64,000 nucleotides of DNA from Streptomyces diastatochromogenes (lineage in GTDB: Bacteria; Actinomycetota; Actinomycetes; Streptomycetales; Streptomycetaceae). Positions 54,541-64,000 of this stretch are shown here, in pieces; the stretch's first letter is position 1, and each line of letters opens with the position of its first letter. The stretch is from the NCBI GenBank assembly GCA_026913215.1, contig JAPTYK010000001.1, positions 6,386,001 through 6,450,000 on the forward strand. Direction: 5' to 3'. Position numbers and translations under genes: made by a program. The notes under the pieces are model-generated. The model was not told the origin of the DNA. It did not search any database and saw nothing but the letters and a program-made list of their open reading frames with translations.

Positions 54541-55740
54541 CTCCGGTGCGCCACCCGGAAGACGATGCCCGCCGCCCGCAGCCGTTCGGTCAGGGCGTCG
54601 CCCATCGCCACCGCCGTCGTCACCTGGCCGGCGGTCTTCGGCAGGGCGTCGAAGGCGAGGCAGAGGGCGGATTCGGCGAGCATTCTGGCCGTTTCGTCGT
54701 AGCCGGGGTCGCCGCCCGAGACCTCGGTGAAGACCCGTCGGCCGCCGCCCTCGCCGACGAAGCGGACGGAGAACCAGCTGCGGGCGCGCCGTTCGGCCGA
54801 GGGGCCCTGACCGGCCGAGTAACGGTCCATCAGCCAGGAGCGGACCGGCGGGAGTTGGGCGGCGGCGACGCCCAGGCCGACGGCGGCGGTGCCTCCGAGG
54901 GCCATGGGGAGGGTCTTCACGGAGGCGTAGTGGCGGTAGCGGAAGTCCGGTCCGTACCGTTCGAGGGCCGCCGCCGAGCGGGCCACCACCTGGGGTCGAG
55001 CGTCGGGAGCGGCAGGGCCCAGGTGCCGGTCTCCGGGCTGAAGCGCGGTCCGCCGAGCGGCGCGCGGGCCCGGCGGCCCACGAGGCGGGGTTCGTGCAGG
55101 CGCCGTTCGCGGGCCGCCCGCAGGATCTCCGGCCCCGGCCGAAGGCCGTCAGCGCCGAGGCGAAGGTGCCGCCGGAGAAGGCGGCCCCGGCCCGGACGAA
55201 GCCGTCGATCCGCAGGGGTACGTCCTCGGGCAGCTGCCGGACGGTGAAGTGCACGCCCAGGTCGTGCGGGACGGAGTCGAAGCCGCAGGCGTGCACGATC
55301 CGGGCGCCGGTCTCCCGGGCCCGCGCGTCGTGCCGCACGAACACGAGGTCCACGAACTCGGCCTCGCCCGTCAGGTCCAGATAGTCCGTGCCCTCCTCCG
55401 CGCAGGCCGCGACCAGGCCCTCGCCGTACCAGACGTACGGGCCGACCGTGGTCGCCACCACCCGCGCGGACCGGGCGAGTTCGCGCAGCGAGCCGGGGTC
55501 GGCCGAGTCGGCGACGAGCAGCGGCAGGCCGGCGAGGTGCGGGCGTCCGGCGGCGAGCCGGTCCCGCAGCGCCTCCAGCTTGCCCAGGCCGCGCCCGGCG
55601 AGCGCCCAGCGGCAGTCCGCCGGGGCGTGCTCGGCCAGGTACTCCGCGGTGAGTTCGCCCACGAAGCCGGTCGCCCCGAAGAGGACCACGTCGTACGGTC
55701 TGGCTCCGGTCCCGCGTCCCACGCCCGCCCCTGTCTCCAT
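54537..55740 (-). CDS. Saccharopine dehydrogenase-like trans-acting enoyl reductase family protein (frameshifted)
   Basis: About 400 residues. Rossmann motif YDVVLFGATGFVGELTAEYL (residues 15-35), ALAGRGLGKLEALRDRLAAG, TTVGPYVWYGEGLVAACAEE and IVHACGFDSVPHDLGVHFTV are signature blocks of the SDH-like/Rv2449c-type family. The C-terminal half (VARSAAALERYGPDFRYRHY; GGGRRVFTEVSGGDPGYDET) lies in another frame after breaks near 55125 and 54990. In mycobacteria relatives act on polyketide lipids; here the substrate is unknown. Confidence 0.85.
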
Positions 55741-55844
55741 CAAGCCCCTCGTCTCGGCCGTACCGCGCCGCCGCGCGCGGTTGTCGTCGGCGGAGGATAG
55801 CGGAACCGGGGCGGGCCTCCGCCCCGGCCCCGGCCCTCGGAATT

Positions 55845-55858
55845 TCCAAGCGCTTGCT
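55845..55858. promoter_or_regulatory. KstR2-like palindrome upstream of the beta-oxidation operon
   Basis: CCAAGCGCTTGCT contains the perfect palindrome CAAGCGCTTG (55847-55856). It matches the KstR2 consensus AnCAAGnnCTTGnT at all but the first fixed position. It lies 86 bases before the first gene of the operon. A TetR-family acyl-CoA-responsive repressor encoded elsewhere may bind here. Confidence 0.5.
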
Positions 55859-55941
55859 CGGCTCGGGGGCTTGTGCCGAGTGGAACACGTTCCTAGCATC
55901 TTCGGTGTTACATCATTGGTGTCACACACTCCTGGGGCTCG

Positions 55942-57079
55942 ATGAGCACGACGCACACCGCCCGCAACGGCCCGCTCACGGGGGTGCGCGTGGTCGAACT
56001 CGCCGGGATCGGCCCCGGCCCTTCGCCGCCATGCTCCTCGCCGACCTCGGCGCCGACGTCGTCCGCGTCGACCGCCCCGGCGGCGCCGGCCTCGGCATCG
56101 ACCCCGCCCGCGACCTCACCAACCGCAACAAGCGCTCCGTCCTCGTCGACCTCAAGGCCGAGGACGGCCCCGCCACCGTGCTCGACCTCGTCGAGCGGGC
56201 CGACATCCTGGTCGAGGGCTACCGGCCCGGCGTCGCCGAACGCCTCGGCGTCGGCCCCGAGGCCTGCCTCGCCCGCAACCCGCGCCTCGTCTACGGCCGG
56301 ATGACCGGCTGGGGCCAGGACGGACCGCTCGCCCCGACCGCCGGACACGACATCGGCTACATCGCGGTCACCGGAGCCCTCGGCATGATCGGCCCCGACC
56401 CGGACGGCCCGCCCACCGTCCCCGCCAACCTCGTCGGCGACTACGCGGGCGGCTCCCTCTACCTCGTCGTCGGCGTCCTCGCCGCCCTCCAGCACGCCCG
56501 GACCCACGGCGAGGGCCAGGTCGTCGACGCCGCCATCGTCGACGGCACCGCCCACCTCACCACCATGATCCACGGCATGCTCGCGGCCGGCGGCTGGCAG
56601 GACCGCCGGGGCGTCAACCTGCTCGACGGCGGCTGCCCGTTCTACGGCGTGTACGAGACCTCCGACGGCGGCCACATGGCGGTCGGCGCCCTGGAGGAGC
56701 GGTTCTACGCCGAGTTCGTCCGCCTCCTCGGCGTCGAGGACGTCGCCCCGCCCGCCGCGACCTCGCCCGCTGGCCCGAGCTGCGCGAGGCCGTCGCCGAC
56801 CGCTTCCGGAGCCGTACCCGCGAGGTGGACCGCCGTCTTCGACGGCTCCGACGCCTGCGTGGCCCCGTGCTCTCCCTGCGCGAGGCGCCCTCGCACCCCA
56901 CCTGGCCGCCCGCGCCACCTTCGCCGAGCGGGACGGGATCGCCCAGCCCGCCCCCGCGCCCCGCTTCTCCGTCACCCCGGCACCTCCGCACGGGCCCCGC
57001 CCTGCCGGGTGCCGACACCGCCGAGGTCGCCCGCGACTGGGCCGTACCCAGCCTGAAAAATCAGGAGCCCGAAGCATGA
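55942..57079 (+). CDS. Alpha-methylacyl-CoA racemase / CaiB-BaiF CoA transferase (frameshifted)
   Basis: About 379 residues, family III CoA-transferase fold. GVRVVELAGIGPGPFAAMLL opens the fold; NRNKRSVLVDLKAEDGPATV, VLVEGYRPGVAERLGVGPEA-like binding loop and GHDIGYIAVTGALGMIGPDP (catalytic Asp of racemases) identify the AMACR subfamily, which epimerises 2-methyl-branched acyl-CoAs before beta-oxidation. FTD-like DGGCPFYGVYETSDGGHMAV follows. Breaks near 56020, 56760 and 56875. The stop overlaps the next ATG (ATGA). Confidence 0.88.
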
Positions 57080-58225
57080 AGCGTCAGCTGTACACCGAGG
57101 ACCACGAGGCCTTCCGGGCGGTCGTCCGCACCTTCCTGGAGAAGGAGGTGCTGCCCCACTACGCGCAGTGGGAGAAGGACGGCATCGTCTCCCGCGAGGC
57201 CTGGCTCGCCGCTGGCCGGCAGGGCCTCCTCGGCCTCGCCGTCGAGGAGGAGCACGGCGGCGGCGGCAACCCCGACTTCCGGTACGCCTCCGTCCTCGCC
57301 GAGGAGTTCACCCGGGCGGCCGCCCCGGACTCGCCATCGGCCTGCACAACGACATCATCGGCCCCTACCTCACCAAGCTCGCCACCGAGGAGCAGCGCCG
57401 CCGCTGGCTGCCCGGCTTCTGCTCCGGCGAGATCGTCACCGCCATCGCGATGACCGAGCCCGGCGCCGGCTCCGACCTCCAGGGCATCCGCACCACCGCC
57501 GAGGACCACGGCGACCACTGGATCCTCAACGGCTCCAAGACCTTCATCTCCAACGGCATCCTCGCCGACCTGGTGATCGTCGTCGCGAAGACCACCCCCG
57601 AGGGCGGCGCCCACGGCCTCTCCCTCCTCGTCGTCGAGCGCGGCATGGAGGGCTTCGAGCGCGGCCGCAACCTCGACAAGATCGGCCAGAAGTCCCAGGA
57701 CACCGCCGAACTCTTCTTCAAGGACGTCCGCGTCCCCAAGGAGAACCTGCTCGGCGAGCTCAACGGCGCCTTCGTCCACCTCATGACCAACCTCGCCCAG
57801 GAGCGCCTGGCCATCGCCGTCGCCGGCATCGCCGGGGCCGAGCACCTCCTGGAGCTCACCACCACGTACGTCAAGGAGCGCGAGGCCTTCGGACGGCCGC
57901 TCGCCAGGCTCCAGCACGTGCGCTTCGAGATCGCGGAGATGGCCACCGAGTGCGCCGTCACCCGCACCTTCGTGGACCGGTGCATCGCCGAGCACGCCGA
58001 CCCGACCGGCCTCGGACTCGACCCCGTCAACGCCTCCATGGCCAAGTGGTGGGCGACCGAACTCCAGAAGCGGGTCGCCGACCGCTGTCTGCAACTGCAC
58101 GGCGGATACGGCTACATGAGCGAATTCCCGGTCGCCCGCGCCTTCACCGACGGCCGGATCCAGACGATCTACGGCGGCACCACCGAGATCATGAAGGAGA
58201 TCATCGGCCGTTCCTCCTCGGCTGA
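57076..58225 (+). CDS. Acyl-CoA dehydrogenase, LCAD-like (frameshifted)
   Basis: About 383 residues, FAD enzyme for the first step of beta-oxidation. FAD/substrate motifs: AIAMTEPGAGSDLQGIRTTA, WILNGSKTFISNG, and C-terminal LHGGYGYMSEFPVARAFTDG. The usual catalytic 'YEGT' is IYGGTTEIMKEIIGR, as in LCAD/IVD enzymes whose base is a Glu in the helix NLAQERLAIAVAGIAGAEHL, present here. Breaks near 57330 and 58210; the expected C-terminus is RSLLG with TGA at 58223. Methyl-branched substrates would fit the racemase partner. Confidence 0.9.
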
Positions 58226-58270
58226 TCCCGTCCCGCACCCTCGAAGAACCCTCACCACGAAAGGCTTTCC

Positions 58271-59485
<1,215 letters not shown>

Positions 59486-59525
59486 CGTCCCGTCCGCACC
59501 CCTTACTCACGGAGAAGCAGCAGTC

Positions 59526-61700
59526 ATGAGCGAGAGCACCACCATCCGCTGGGAGCAGGACGAGACCGGGATCGTCACCCTCGTCCTCGACGACCCCAAC
59601 CAGTCCGCCAACACGATGAACCAGGCCTTCCGGGCCTCGATCAAGGCGATCGCCGACCGCGTGGAGGCGGAGAAGGACTCCATCCGGGGCATCATCTACA
59701 CCTCCGCGAAGAAGACCTTCTTCGCGGGCGGCGACCTCAAGGACATGATCAAGGCGGGCCCCGAGCACGCCCAGGACATCTTCGACAGCGCCATCGAGAT
59801 CAAGAACGCGCTGCGCCGCATCGAGACCCTCGGCAAGCCCGTCGTCGCCGCCATCAACGGCGCCGCGCTCGGCGGCGGCTACGAGATCGCCCTCGCCTCC
59901 CACCACCGCGTCGCCCTCGACGCCCCCGGCTCCAAGATCGGCCTGCCCGAGGTCACCCTCGGCCTGCTGCCCGGCGGTGGCGGCGTCGCCCGCACCGTCC
60001 GCCTCATGGGCATCACCGACGCCCTCCTCAAGGTGCTGCTCCAGGGCACCCAGTACGCCCCGAAGCGCGCCCTGGACAGCGGCCTCGTCCACGAGGTGGC
60101 CGCCACCGCCGAGGAGATGATGGCCAAGGCCATCGCCTTCATCGACGCGAACCCGGAGTCCCGCCAGCCCTGGGACGTCCCCGGCTACCGCATCCCCGGC
60201 GGCACCCCGTCGAACCCGAAGTTCGCCGCCAACCTGCCCGCCTTCCCGGCCAACCTGCGCAAGCAGCTGAACGGCGCGCCCTACCCGGCGCCGAAGGCCA
60301 TCATGGCCGCCGCCGTCGAGGGCTCCCAGGTCGACTTCGAGACCGCGATCACCATCGAGTCCCGCTACTTCACCGAGCTGGTCATCGGCCAGACCGCGAA
60401 GAACATGATCCAGGCGTTCTTCTTCGACCTCCAGGCGGTGAACTCGGGCGCGAGCCGCCCGAAGGGCGTGGAGAAGCGGCAGGTCCGCAAGGTCGCCGTG
60501 CTCGGCGCGGGCATGATGGGCGCCGGCATCGCGTACTCCTGCGCCCGCGCCGGCATCGAGGTCGTCCTCAAGGACGTCTCCGCCGAGTCCGCCGCGAAGG
60601 GCAAGGCGTACTCCGAGAAGCTCTGCGCCAAGGCCGTCTCCCGGGGCCGTACGACCCAGGAGAAGGCCGACGCCCTCCTCGCCCGCATCACGCCCACCGC
60701 CGACGTGGCGGACCTGGCGGGCTGCGACGCGGTCATCGAGGCGGTCTTCGAGGACACGGCGCTCAAGCACAAGGTCTTCCAGGAGATCGAGCACGTCGTC
60801 GCCCCCGACGCGCTGCTCTGCTCCAACACCTCCACGCTCCCGATCTCGGTCCTCGCCGAGGGCGTCGAGCGGCAGACCGACTTCATCGGCCTGCACTTCT
60901 TCTCGCCCGTCGACAAGATGCCGCTCGTCGAGATCATCAAGGGCGAGCGGACCGGCGACGAGGCCCTCGCCCGCGCCTTCGACCTGGTCCGGCAGATCAA
61001 CAAGACGCCGATCGTCGTCAACGACTCGCGCGGCTTCTTCACCTCCCGGGTGATCGGCCACTTCATCAACGAGGGCGTCGCCATGGTCGGCGAGGGCATC
61101 GAGCCCGCCTCGATCGAGCAGGCTGCCGCCCAGGCCGGCTACCCGGCGAAGGTCCTCTCCCTCATGGACGAGCTGACCCTCACCCTCCCGCGCAAGATCC
61201 GCAACGAGACGAAGCGGGCGGTCGAGGAGGCCGGCGGGACCTGGGTCACGCACCCGGGCGAGGCCGTCATCGACCGCATGGTCGACGAGTTCGGCCGCCC
61301 CGGCCGCAGCGGGGGCGCGGGCTTCTACGAGTACGGCGAGGACGGCAGGCGCGGCAAGCTCTGGCCGGGCCTGCGCGAGCACTTCACGAAGCCGGGGTAC
61401 GAGATCCCGTTCCGCGACATGCAGGAGCGGATGCTGTTCTCCGAGGCCCTGGACACCGTCCGGCTCCTGGAGGAGGGCGTCCTGACCTCGGTCGCCGACG
61501 CCAACATCGGCTCCATCATGGGCATCGGCTTCCCGGCCTGGACCGGCGGCATCCTCCAGTACGTCAACGGCTACGAGGGCGGCGTCGCGGGCTTCGTGGC
61601 GCGCGCCCGCGAGCTGGCGGCGACGTACGGCGAGCGCTTCGAGCCCCCGGCCCTCCTGGTGGAGAAGGCGGACCGGGGCGAGGTCTTCACCGACTCCTGA
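59526..61700 (+). CDS. fadB: Multifunctional fatty acid oxidation protein FadB (enoyl-CoA hydratase / 3-hydroxyacyl-CoA dehydrogenase)
   Basis: Intact, 724 residues. The N-terminal crotonase domain has AKKTFFAGGDLKDMIKAG, oxyanion loop NGAALGGGYEIALASHH (catalytic Glu) and KIGLPEVTLGLLPGGGG (second Glu). From about residue 320 the dehydrogenase domain has NAD motif VAVLGAGMMGAGIAYSCA, EAVFEDTALKHKVFQEIE, the catalytic His in FIGLHFFSPVDKMPLVEIIK and SRGFFTSRVIGHFINEGV. It catalyses hydration and oxidation between the dehydrogenase and thiolase steps. GGAG precedes ATG 59526. Confidence 0.96.
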   Translation: MSESTTIRWEQDETGIVTLVLDDPNQSANTMNQAFRASIKAIADRVEAEKDSIRGIIYTSAKKTFFAGGDLKDMIKAGPEHAQDIFDSAIEIKNALRRIETLGKPVVAAINGAALGGGYEIALASHHRVALDAPGSKIGLPEVTLGLLPGGGGVARTVRLMGITDALLKVLLQGTQYAPKRALDSGLVHEVAATAEEMMAKAIAFIDANPESRQPWDVPGYRIPGGTPSNPKFAANLPAFPANLRKQLNGAPYPAPKAIMAAAVEGSQVDFETAITIESRYFTELVIGQTAKNMIQAFFFDLQAVNSGASRPKGVEKRQVRKVAVLGAGMMGAGIAYSCARAGIEVVLKDVSAESAAKGKAYSEKLCAKAVSRGRTTQEKADALLARITPTADVADLAGCDAVIEAVFEDTALKHKVFQEIEHVVAPDALLCSNTSTLPISVLAEGVERQTDFIGLHFFSPVDKMPLVEIIKGERTGDEALARAFDLVRQINKTPIVVNDSRGFFTSRVIGHFINEGVAMVGEGIEPASIEQAAAQAGYPAKVLSLMDELTLTLPRKIRNETKRAVEEAGGTWVTHPGEAVIDRMVDEFGRPGRSGGAGFYEYGEDGRRGKLWPGLREHFTKPGYEIPFRDMQERMLFSEALDTVRLLEEGVLTSVADANIGSIMGIGFPAWTGGILQYVNGYEGGVAGFVARARELAATYGERFEPPALLVEKADRGEVFTDS

Positions 61701-62419
61701 AGGCGGTCCTGAGCTCCTCGCTCAAGGACCGCTGAAAGGCCGTGAGGAGGGCCTGGACCACCATCGGCTGCATGTGCGCCGAGAGCGACTTCATCGCGCT
61801 CAGGTGGTCCGGGTCCTCCCCGCCTCCCGGTACGGGCTCCACACCTCGTCCCGGAAGAGCCGGGACAGCTCCTGGGCGGCCGCGCGCGCGTGCTCCAGGA
61901 GCACGGTCCGGAGGCGAGGATCGTCTCGTGCTCGATGGGCACGTCGAGCAGCTCGACCCCGAGCCGCAGCAGCGCCCCGTCGAGCCGGTAGGTGTCGGCG
62001 TCCTCGGTCCGGTCGAGCACGCCCATCGCGGCCAGCCGGTCCACGTCCCGCTCGGTCAGCTCCCGCCCGGCCCGCCGCTCCAGCTCGCGCCGGGTGATCG
62101 TCTCGGCGGACTCGGGCGCCCAGGAGGCCACGAGGGCCCGGTGGATGGCGAGGTCCTGCGCGCTGAGGTCGTCCGGCAGCTGTTCGAGGTACCGCTCGAT
62201 GGCGGCCAGCGTCATCCCCTGCCGCTGCAGTTCCTCGATCAGCGCGAGCCGCGACAGGTGGCCGGCCCCGTAGTGCCCCACCCGCCGCGCGCCGATGACG
62301 GGCGGCGGCAGCAGCCCCCGGGTCCCGTAGAACCGCACGGTCCGCACCGTGACCCCGGCCCGCGCGGCCAGCTCGTCCACGGTGTACACGGGCCCCTGCG
62401 CGTCGCTCGCCTGCTCCAT
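61687..62419 (-). CDS. MerR-family regulator (frameshifted)
   Basis: About 243 residues. N-terminal MerR winged helix: YTVDELAARAGVTVRTVRFY and GLLPPPVIGARRVGHYGAGH, then the dimerisation helix LIEELQRQGMTLAAIERYLE. The C-terminal part (HETILASRTVLLEHARAAAQ; HLSAMKSLSAHMQPMVVQAL; LSEELRTAFRSR) needs breaks near 61920 and 61810 and stops at 61687, overlapping fadB by 14 bases. Probable regulator of lipid metabolism genes by position. Confidence 0.85.
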
Positions 62420-62474
62420 GGTTCAACAGTATTGCTGTCTCACCATCGCTGTAAAAGACCTCGGCGGGACCGGA

Positions 62475-63028
62475 TCAGGAGGGCGCGGGGGAGGACAGGG
62501 CCGTGTCGACCGAGGTGAAGGTGACGCCGTGGTCGGCCAGCGCCTCGGCGACGACGCCGCCGAGGACGGTGAGGGCCAGGAGGAGGTGCTCGTCGCCGAT
62601 CTCGCGGTCCTTGCGGGCCACGGCCACGCGGAGCGACCTCTCCAGGACGGCCTTCGCCTCCCGGGAGAAGCCGAGCCGTCCCGACCACCACCCGGCGTCC
62701 TTGCGGTCGCCCGCCAGCGCGCCCACGCCGTGGGTCTCCTCGACGCGCTCGACGATCGCGCCGACGTCGATGCCGAGCTCCGCCAGGGCCTCCGCGTCCG
62801 CCCGGGACAGCCCGGCCCTGCGCCGCGCCTCCGAGAGCGCGGAGACCAGGGACCCCGGCGCTCCGGCGGGCACAGCCGCCCGAGCACCGCCGCCGCCCGG
62901 GTCTCCTCCCGGTCGAGCAGCGCGAGAAGCAGGTGCTCCGGCGCGACGACACCCGCCCCGCCCCGCTCCGCGTGCGCCGCCGCCCCCTTCACCGTGGCCC
63001 GCGCCGCCTCCGTGAACCGCTCGAACAT
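62475..63028 (-). CDS. Clp N-terminal domain protein (frameshifted)
   Basis: About 184 residues with two Clp repeat motifs (the substrate/adaptor-binding N domain of ClpA/ClpC) and no ATPase. Repeat 1: MFERFTEAARATVKGAAAHA...VAPEHLLLALLDREETRAAAVL. Repeat 2: GFSREAKAVLERSLRVAVAR...IGDEHLLLALTVLGGVVAEA. A break near 62870. Its ATG overlaps the TGA of the HTH gene. Stand-alone Clp-N proteins may present or protect substrates of ClpC; inference. Confidence 0.88.
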
Positions 63029-63237
63029 CACTGCCTCCCGTACTTCTTGTGGACGGCCTGCCGGCTGACACCCAGCTCGGTCGCGATCTCCTGCCACGAC
63101 CACCCCTGGTTCCGCGCACCGCGCACCTGGACGGCCTCCAGCTGTTCCAGCAATCGCCGCAACGCGGAAACGGCCCTCAGCCCGACCCGGGGGTCGCGGT
63201 CACCGGCCCGTGCGGCGAGATCGGTCGCATCGGTCAT
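63028..63237 (-). CDS. Small helix-turn-helix regulator
   Basis: Intact, 69 residues. The C-terminal HTH is GWSWQEIATELGVSRQAVHK ending KYGRQ; the N-terminal helix (VGLRAVSALRRLLEQLEAVQ) likely dimerises. It is translationally coupled to the Clp-N gene and preceded by twin palindromes, so it probably autoregulates the pair. Confidence 0.85.
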   Translation of the reverse strand: MTDATDLAARAGDRDPRVGLRAVSALRRLLEQLEAVQVRGARNQGWSWQEIATELGVSRQAVHKKYGRQ

Positions 63238-63240
63238 GTT

Positions 63241-63284
63241 GTCAATGTAGGTTGACGCTCGAAGGGGTGTCAACCCTGGTTGAC
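63241..63284. promoter_or_regulatory. Two GTCAA-N6-TTGAC operators upstream of HTH/Clp-N pair
   Basis: GTCAATGTAGGTTGAC (63241-63256) and GTCAACCCTGGTTGAC (63269-63284). Both are perfect 5-bp inverted repeats with six-base spacers, 28 bp centre to centre, starting 3 bases before the ATG of the HTH gene. They would overlap its promoter. Confidence 0.75.
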
Positions 63285-63321
63285 ATGTCCGGCTGTCAGT
63301 GCCGCCTCCTACGGTGATCCC

Positions 63322-63804
63322 ATGACCGTGATCGCATACGTACGCGGGGACGCCACCGCGCCCCAGGGCAAGGGCGTCCGGATCATCGCCCACGTCTGCA
63401 ACGACCTGGGCGGCTGGGGCAAGGGCTTCGTCCTCGCCGTCTCGCGCCGCTGGCCCGAGCCCGAGGCGGCCTTCCGCCGCTGGCACCGGGAGCGGGCGGA
63501 AAACGACTTCGGGCTCGGCGCGGCCCAGTTCGTGCGGGTCTCGCCGTACCTCTGGGTGGCGAACCTGGTGGGCCAGCGGGGCATCCGCACCAGCCGGAGC
63601 AAGGGGGTCCCCGTGCGGTACGAGGCGATCGACGCGGCCCTCGGCCTGCTGGCGGACAAGGCCGTCGAGCTGGGGGCCTCGGTCCACACGCCCCGGATCG
63701 GCTGCGGACTCGCCGGGGGCACCTGGGACCGGGTGGAGCCCCTGGTCCGGGAGCGGCTGACGGCGCGGGGGATACCGGTCACCGTGTACGACTTCGGCGG
63801 GTGA
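63322..63804 (+). CDS. Macro-domain protein (ADP-ribose-binding)
   Basis: Intact, 160 residues. MTVIAYVRGDATAPQGKGVR, IIAHVCNDLGGWGKGFVLAV (ADP-ribose-binding loop with Asn and the GxGKG turn), VANLVGQRGIRTSRSKG and VHTPRIGCGLAGGTWDRVEP (second glycine-rich loop) define a macro domain of the ADP-ribose-1''-phosphate phosphatase/TARG1-like class. It may remove ADP-ribose from proteins or nucleic acids. The start lies six bases after TACGGT (leaderless). Confidence 0.88.
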   Translation: MTVIAYVRGDATAPQGKGVRIIAHVCNDLGGWGKGFVLAVSRRWPEPEAAFRRWHRERAENDFGLGAAQFVRVSPYLWVANLVGQRGIRTSRSKGVPVRYEAIDAALGLLADKAVELGASVHTPRIGCGLAGGTWDRVEPLVRERLTARGIPVTVYDFGG

Positions 63805-63875
63805 CGGACGCCGGAGCGGGCCTTGTAGAGTCGGCCGCTGTTCGAGTCGGGGGCACAGGAGCACAGGGGAGTCAG

Positions 63876-64000
63876 ATGTACGCGCAACTCAGGGAGACGG
63901 CCGACGAGTTGGCCGGAGTCCTGTGGCGGGAGCGCACCGTCTACCGGGAGCGGGGCGGTGGGGTGGTGATCCGGGGCGAGCATGTGGGGCGGTGGATCAG
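63876..64000 (+). CDS. Partial hypothetical protein at window edge
   Basis: ATG 63876 with AGGGGAG five bases upstream. The frame MYAQLRETADELAGVLWRER followed by GGGVVIRGEHVGRWI is open to the end of the window. Helical, charged start; family not identifiable from about 41 residues. TAGAGT near 63827 could be its -10. Confidence 0.6.
   Translation, partial: MYAQLRETADELAGVLWRERTVYRERGGGVVIRGEHVGRWI

Overview
High-G+C, densely packed chromosomal DNA with the gene content of a Streptomyces-type actinomycete. Markers are a WhiB-like protein, an SsgA-like protein, two Scr1/DUF397/ATP-binding regulator loci, a DUF574-type methyltransferase and many leaderless starts. No prophage, CRISPR array, insertion sequence or rRNA is visible. 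One tRNA (Leu, GAG) is present. The most important technical point is that about half of the protein genes read through in two or three frames, with breaks in G/C-rich runs and mostly frame steps of -1. This fits an unpolished long-read assembly, not mass pseudogenisation. I annotate such genes over their full reconstructed span and state where the frame breaks.

Layout. 1-9 kb: MBL hydrolase, holin-like/phosphoesterase fusion, AdiC-like amino acid permease, LtrA-like membrane protein, XRE/MmyB regulator, pterin carbinolamine dehydratase. 9-24.5 kb: two methyltransferases, NmrA-like oxidoreductase, AraC regulator, ricin-type lectin, SUKH-4-like protein, aldo/keto reductase, acyl-CoA synthetase, LysR regulator next to a bile-acid-symporter-like carrier, isochorismatase-like protein with a 2Fe-2S protein, FdhD, FabH, and a class F sortase beside a secreted membrane-anchored protein. 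24.6-30.6 kb: tRNA-Leu, first Scr1 regulatory locus, methyltransferase, M64 metallopeptidase. 30.7-37.5 kb: GH4 glycosidase, YchJ-like protein, MFS exporter with a C-terminal winged helix, and divergent LigD-type DNA ligase and polymerase genes (split NHEJ module).

37.8-44.9 kb is the most interesting block, a sulfur-scavenging cluster. A divergent IclR regulator faces twin operator boxes. They are followed by a 27-codon leader peptide ending Gly-Cys-Arg, a DszB-like desulfinase with conserved Cys/His/Arg, a five-unit 45-bp tandem repeat, an SsuA-SsuC-SsuB sulfonate ABC importer, a second substrate-binding-fold protein without a signal peptide, and an SsuD-type FMNH2-dependent monooxygenase. 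Read together, the cluster imports an organosulfur compound, oxidatively cleaves it, removes sulfinate, and may be attenuated by cysteine supply.

44.9-55.8 kb: WhiB-like protein, acyl-ACP desaturase with twin operator boxes, a second Scr1 locus with a degenerate ATP-binding partner, ABC-F ribosome-protection-type ATPase preceded by a three-codon ORF, SsgA-like protein, Fer4/CDGSH protein, YCF48-like secreted protein, endonuclease V and small proteins. 55.8-62.4 kb: a beta-oxidation operon (alpha-methylacyl-CoA racemase, LCAD-type acyl-CoA dehydrogenase, thiolase, FadB) closed by a convergent MerR regulator. 62.4-64 kb: an autoregulated HTH/Clp-N pair and a macro-domain protein.
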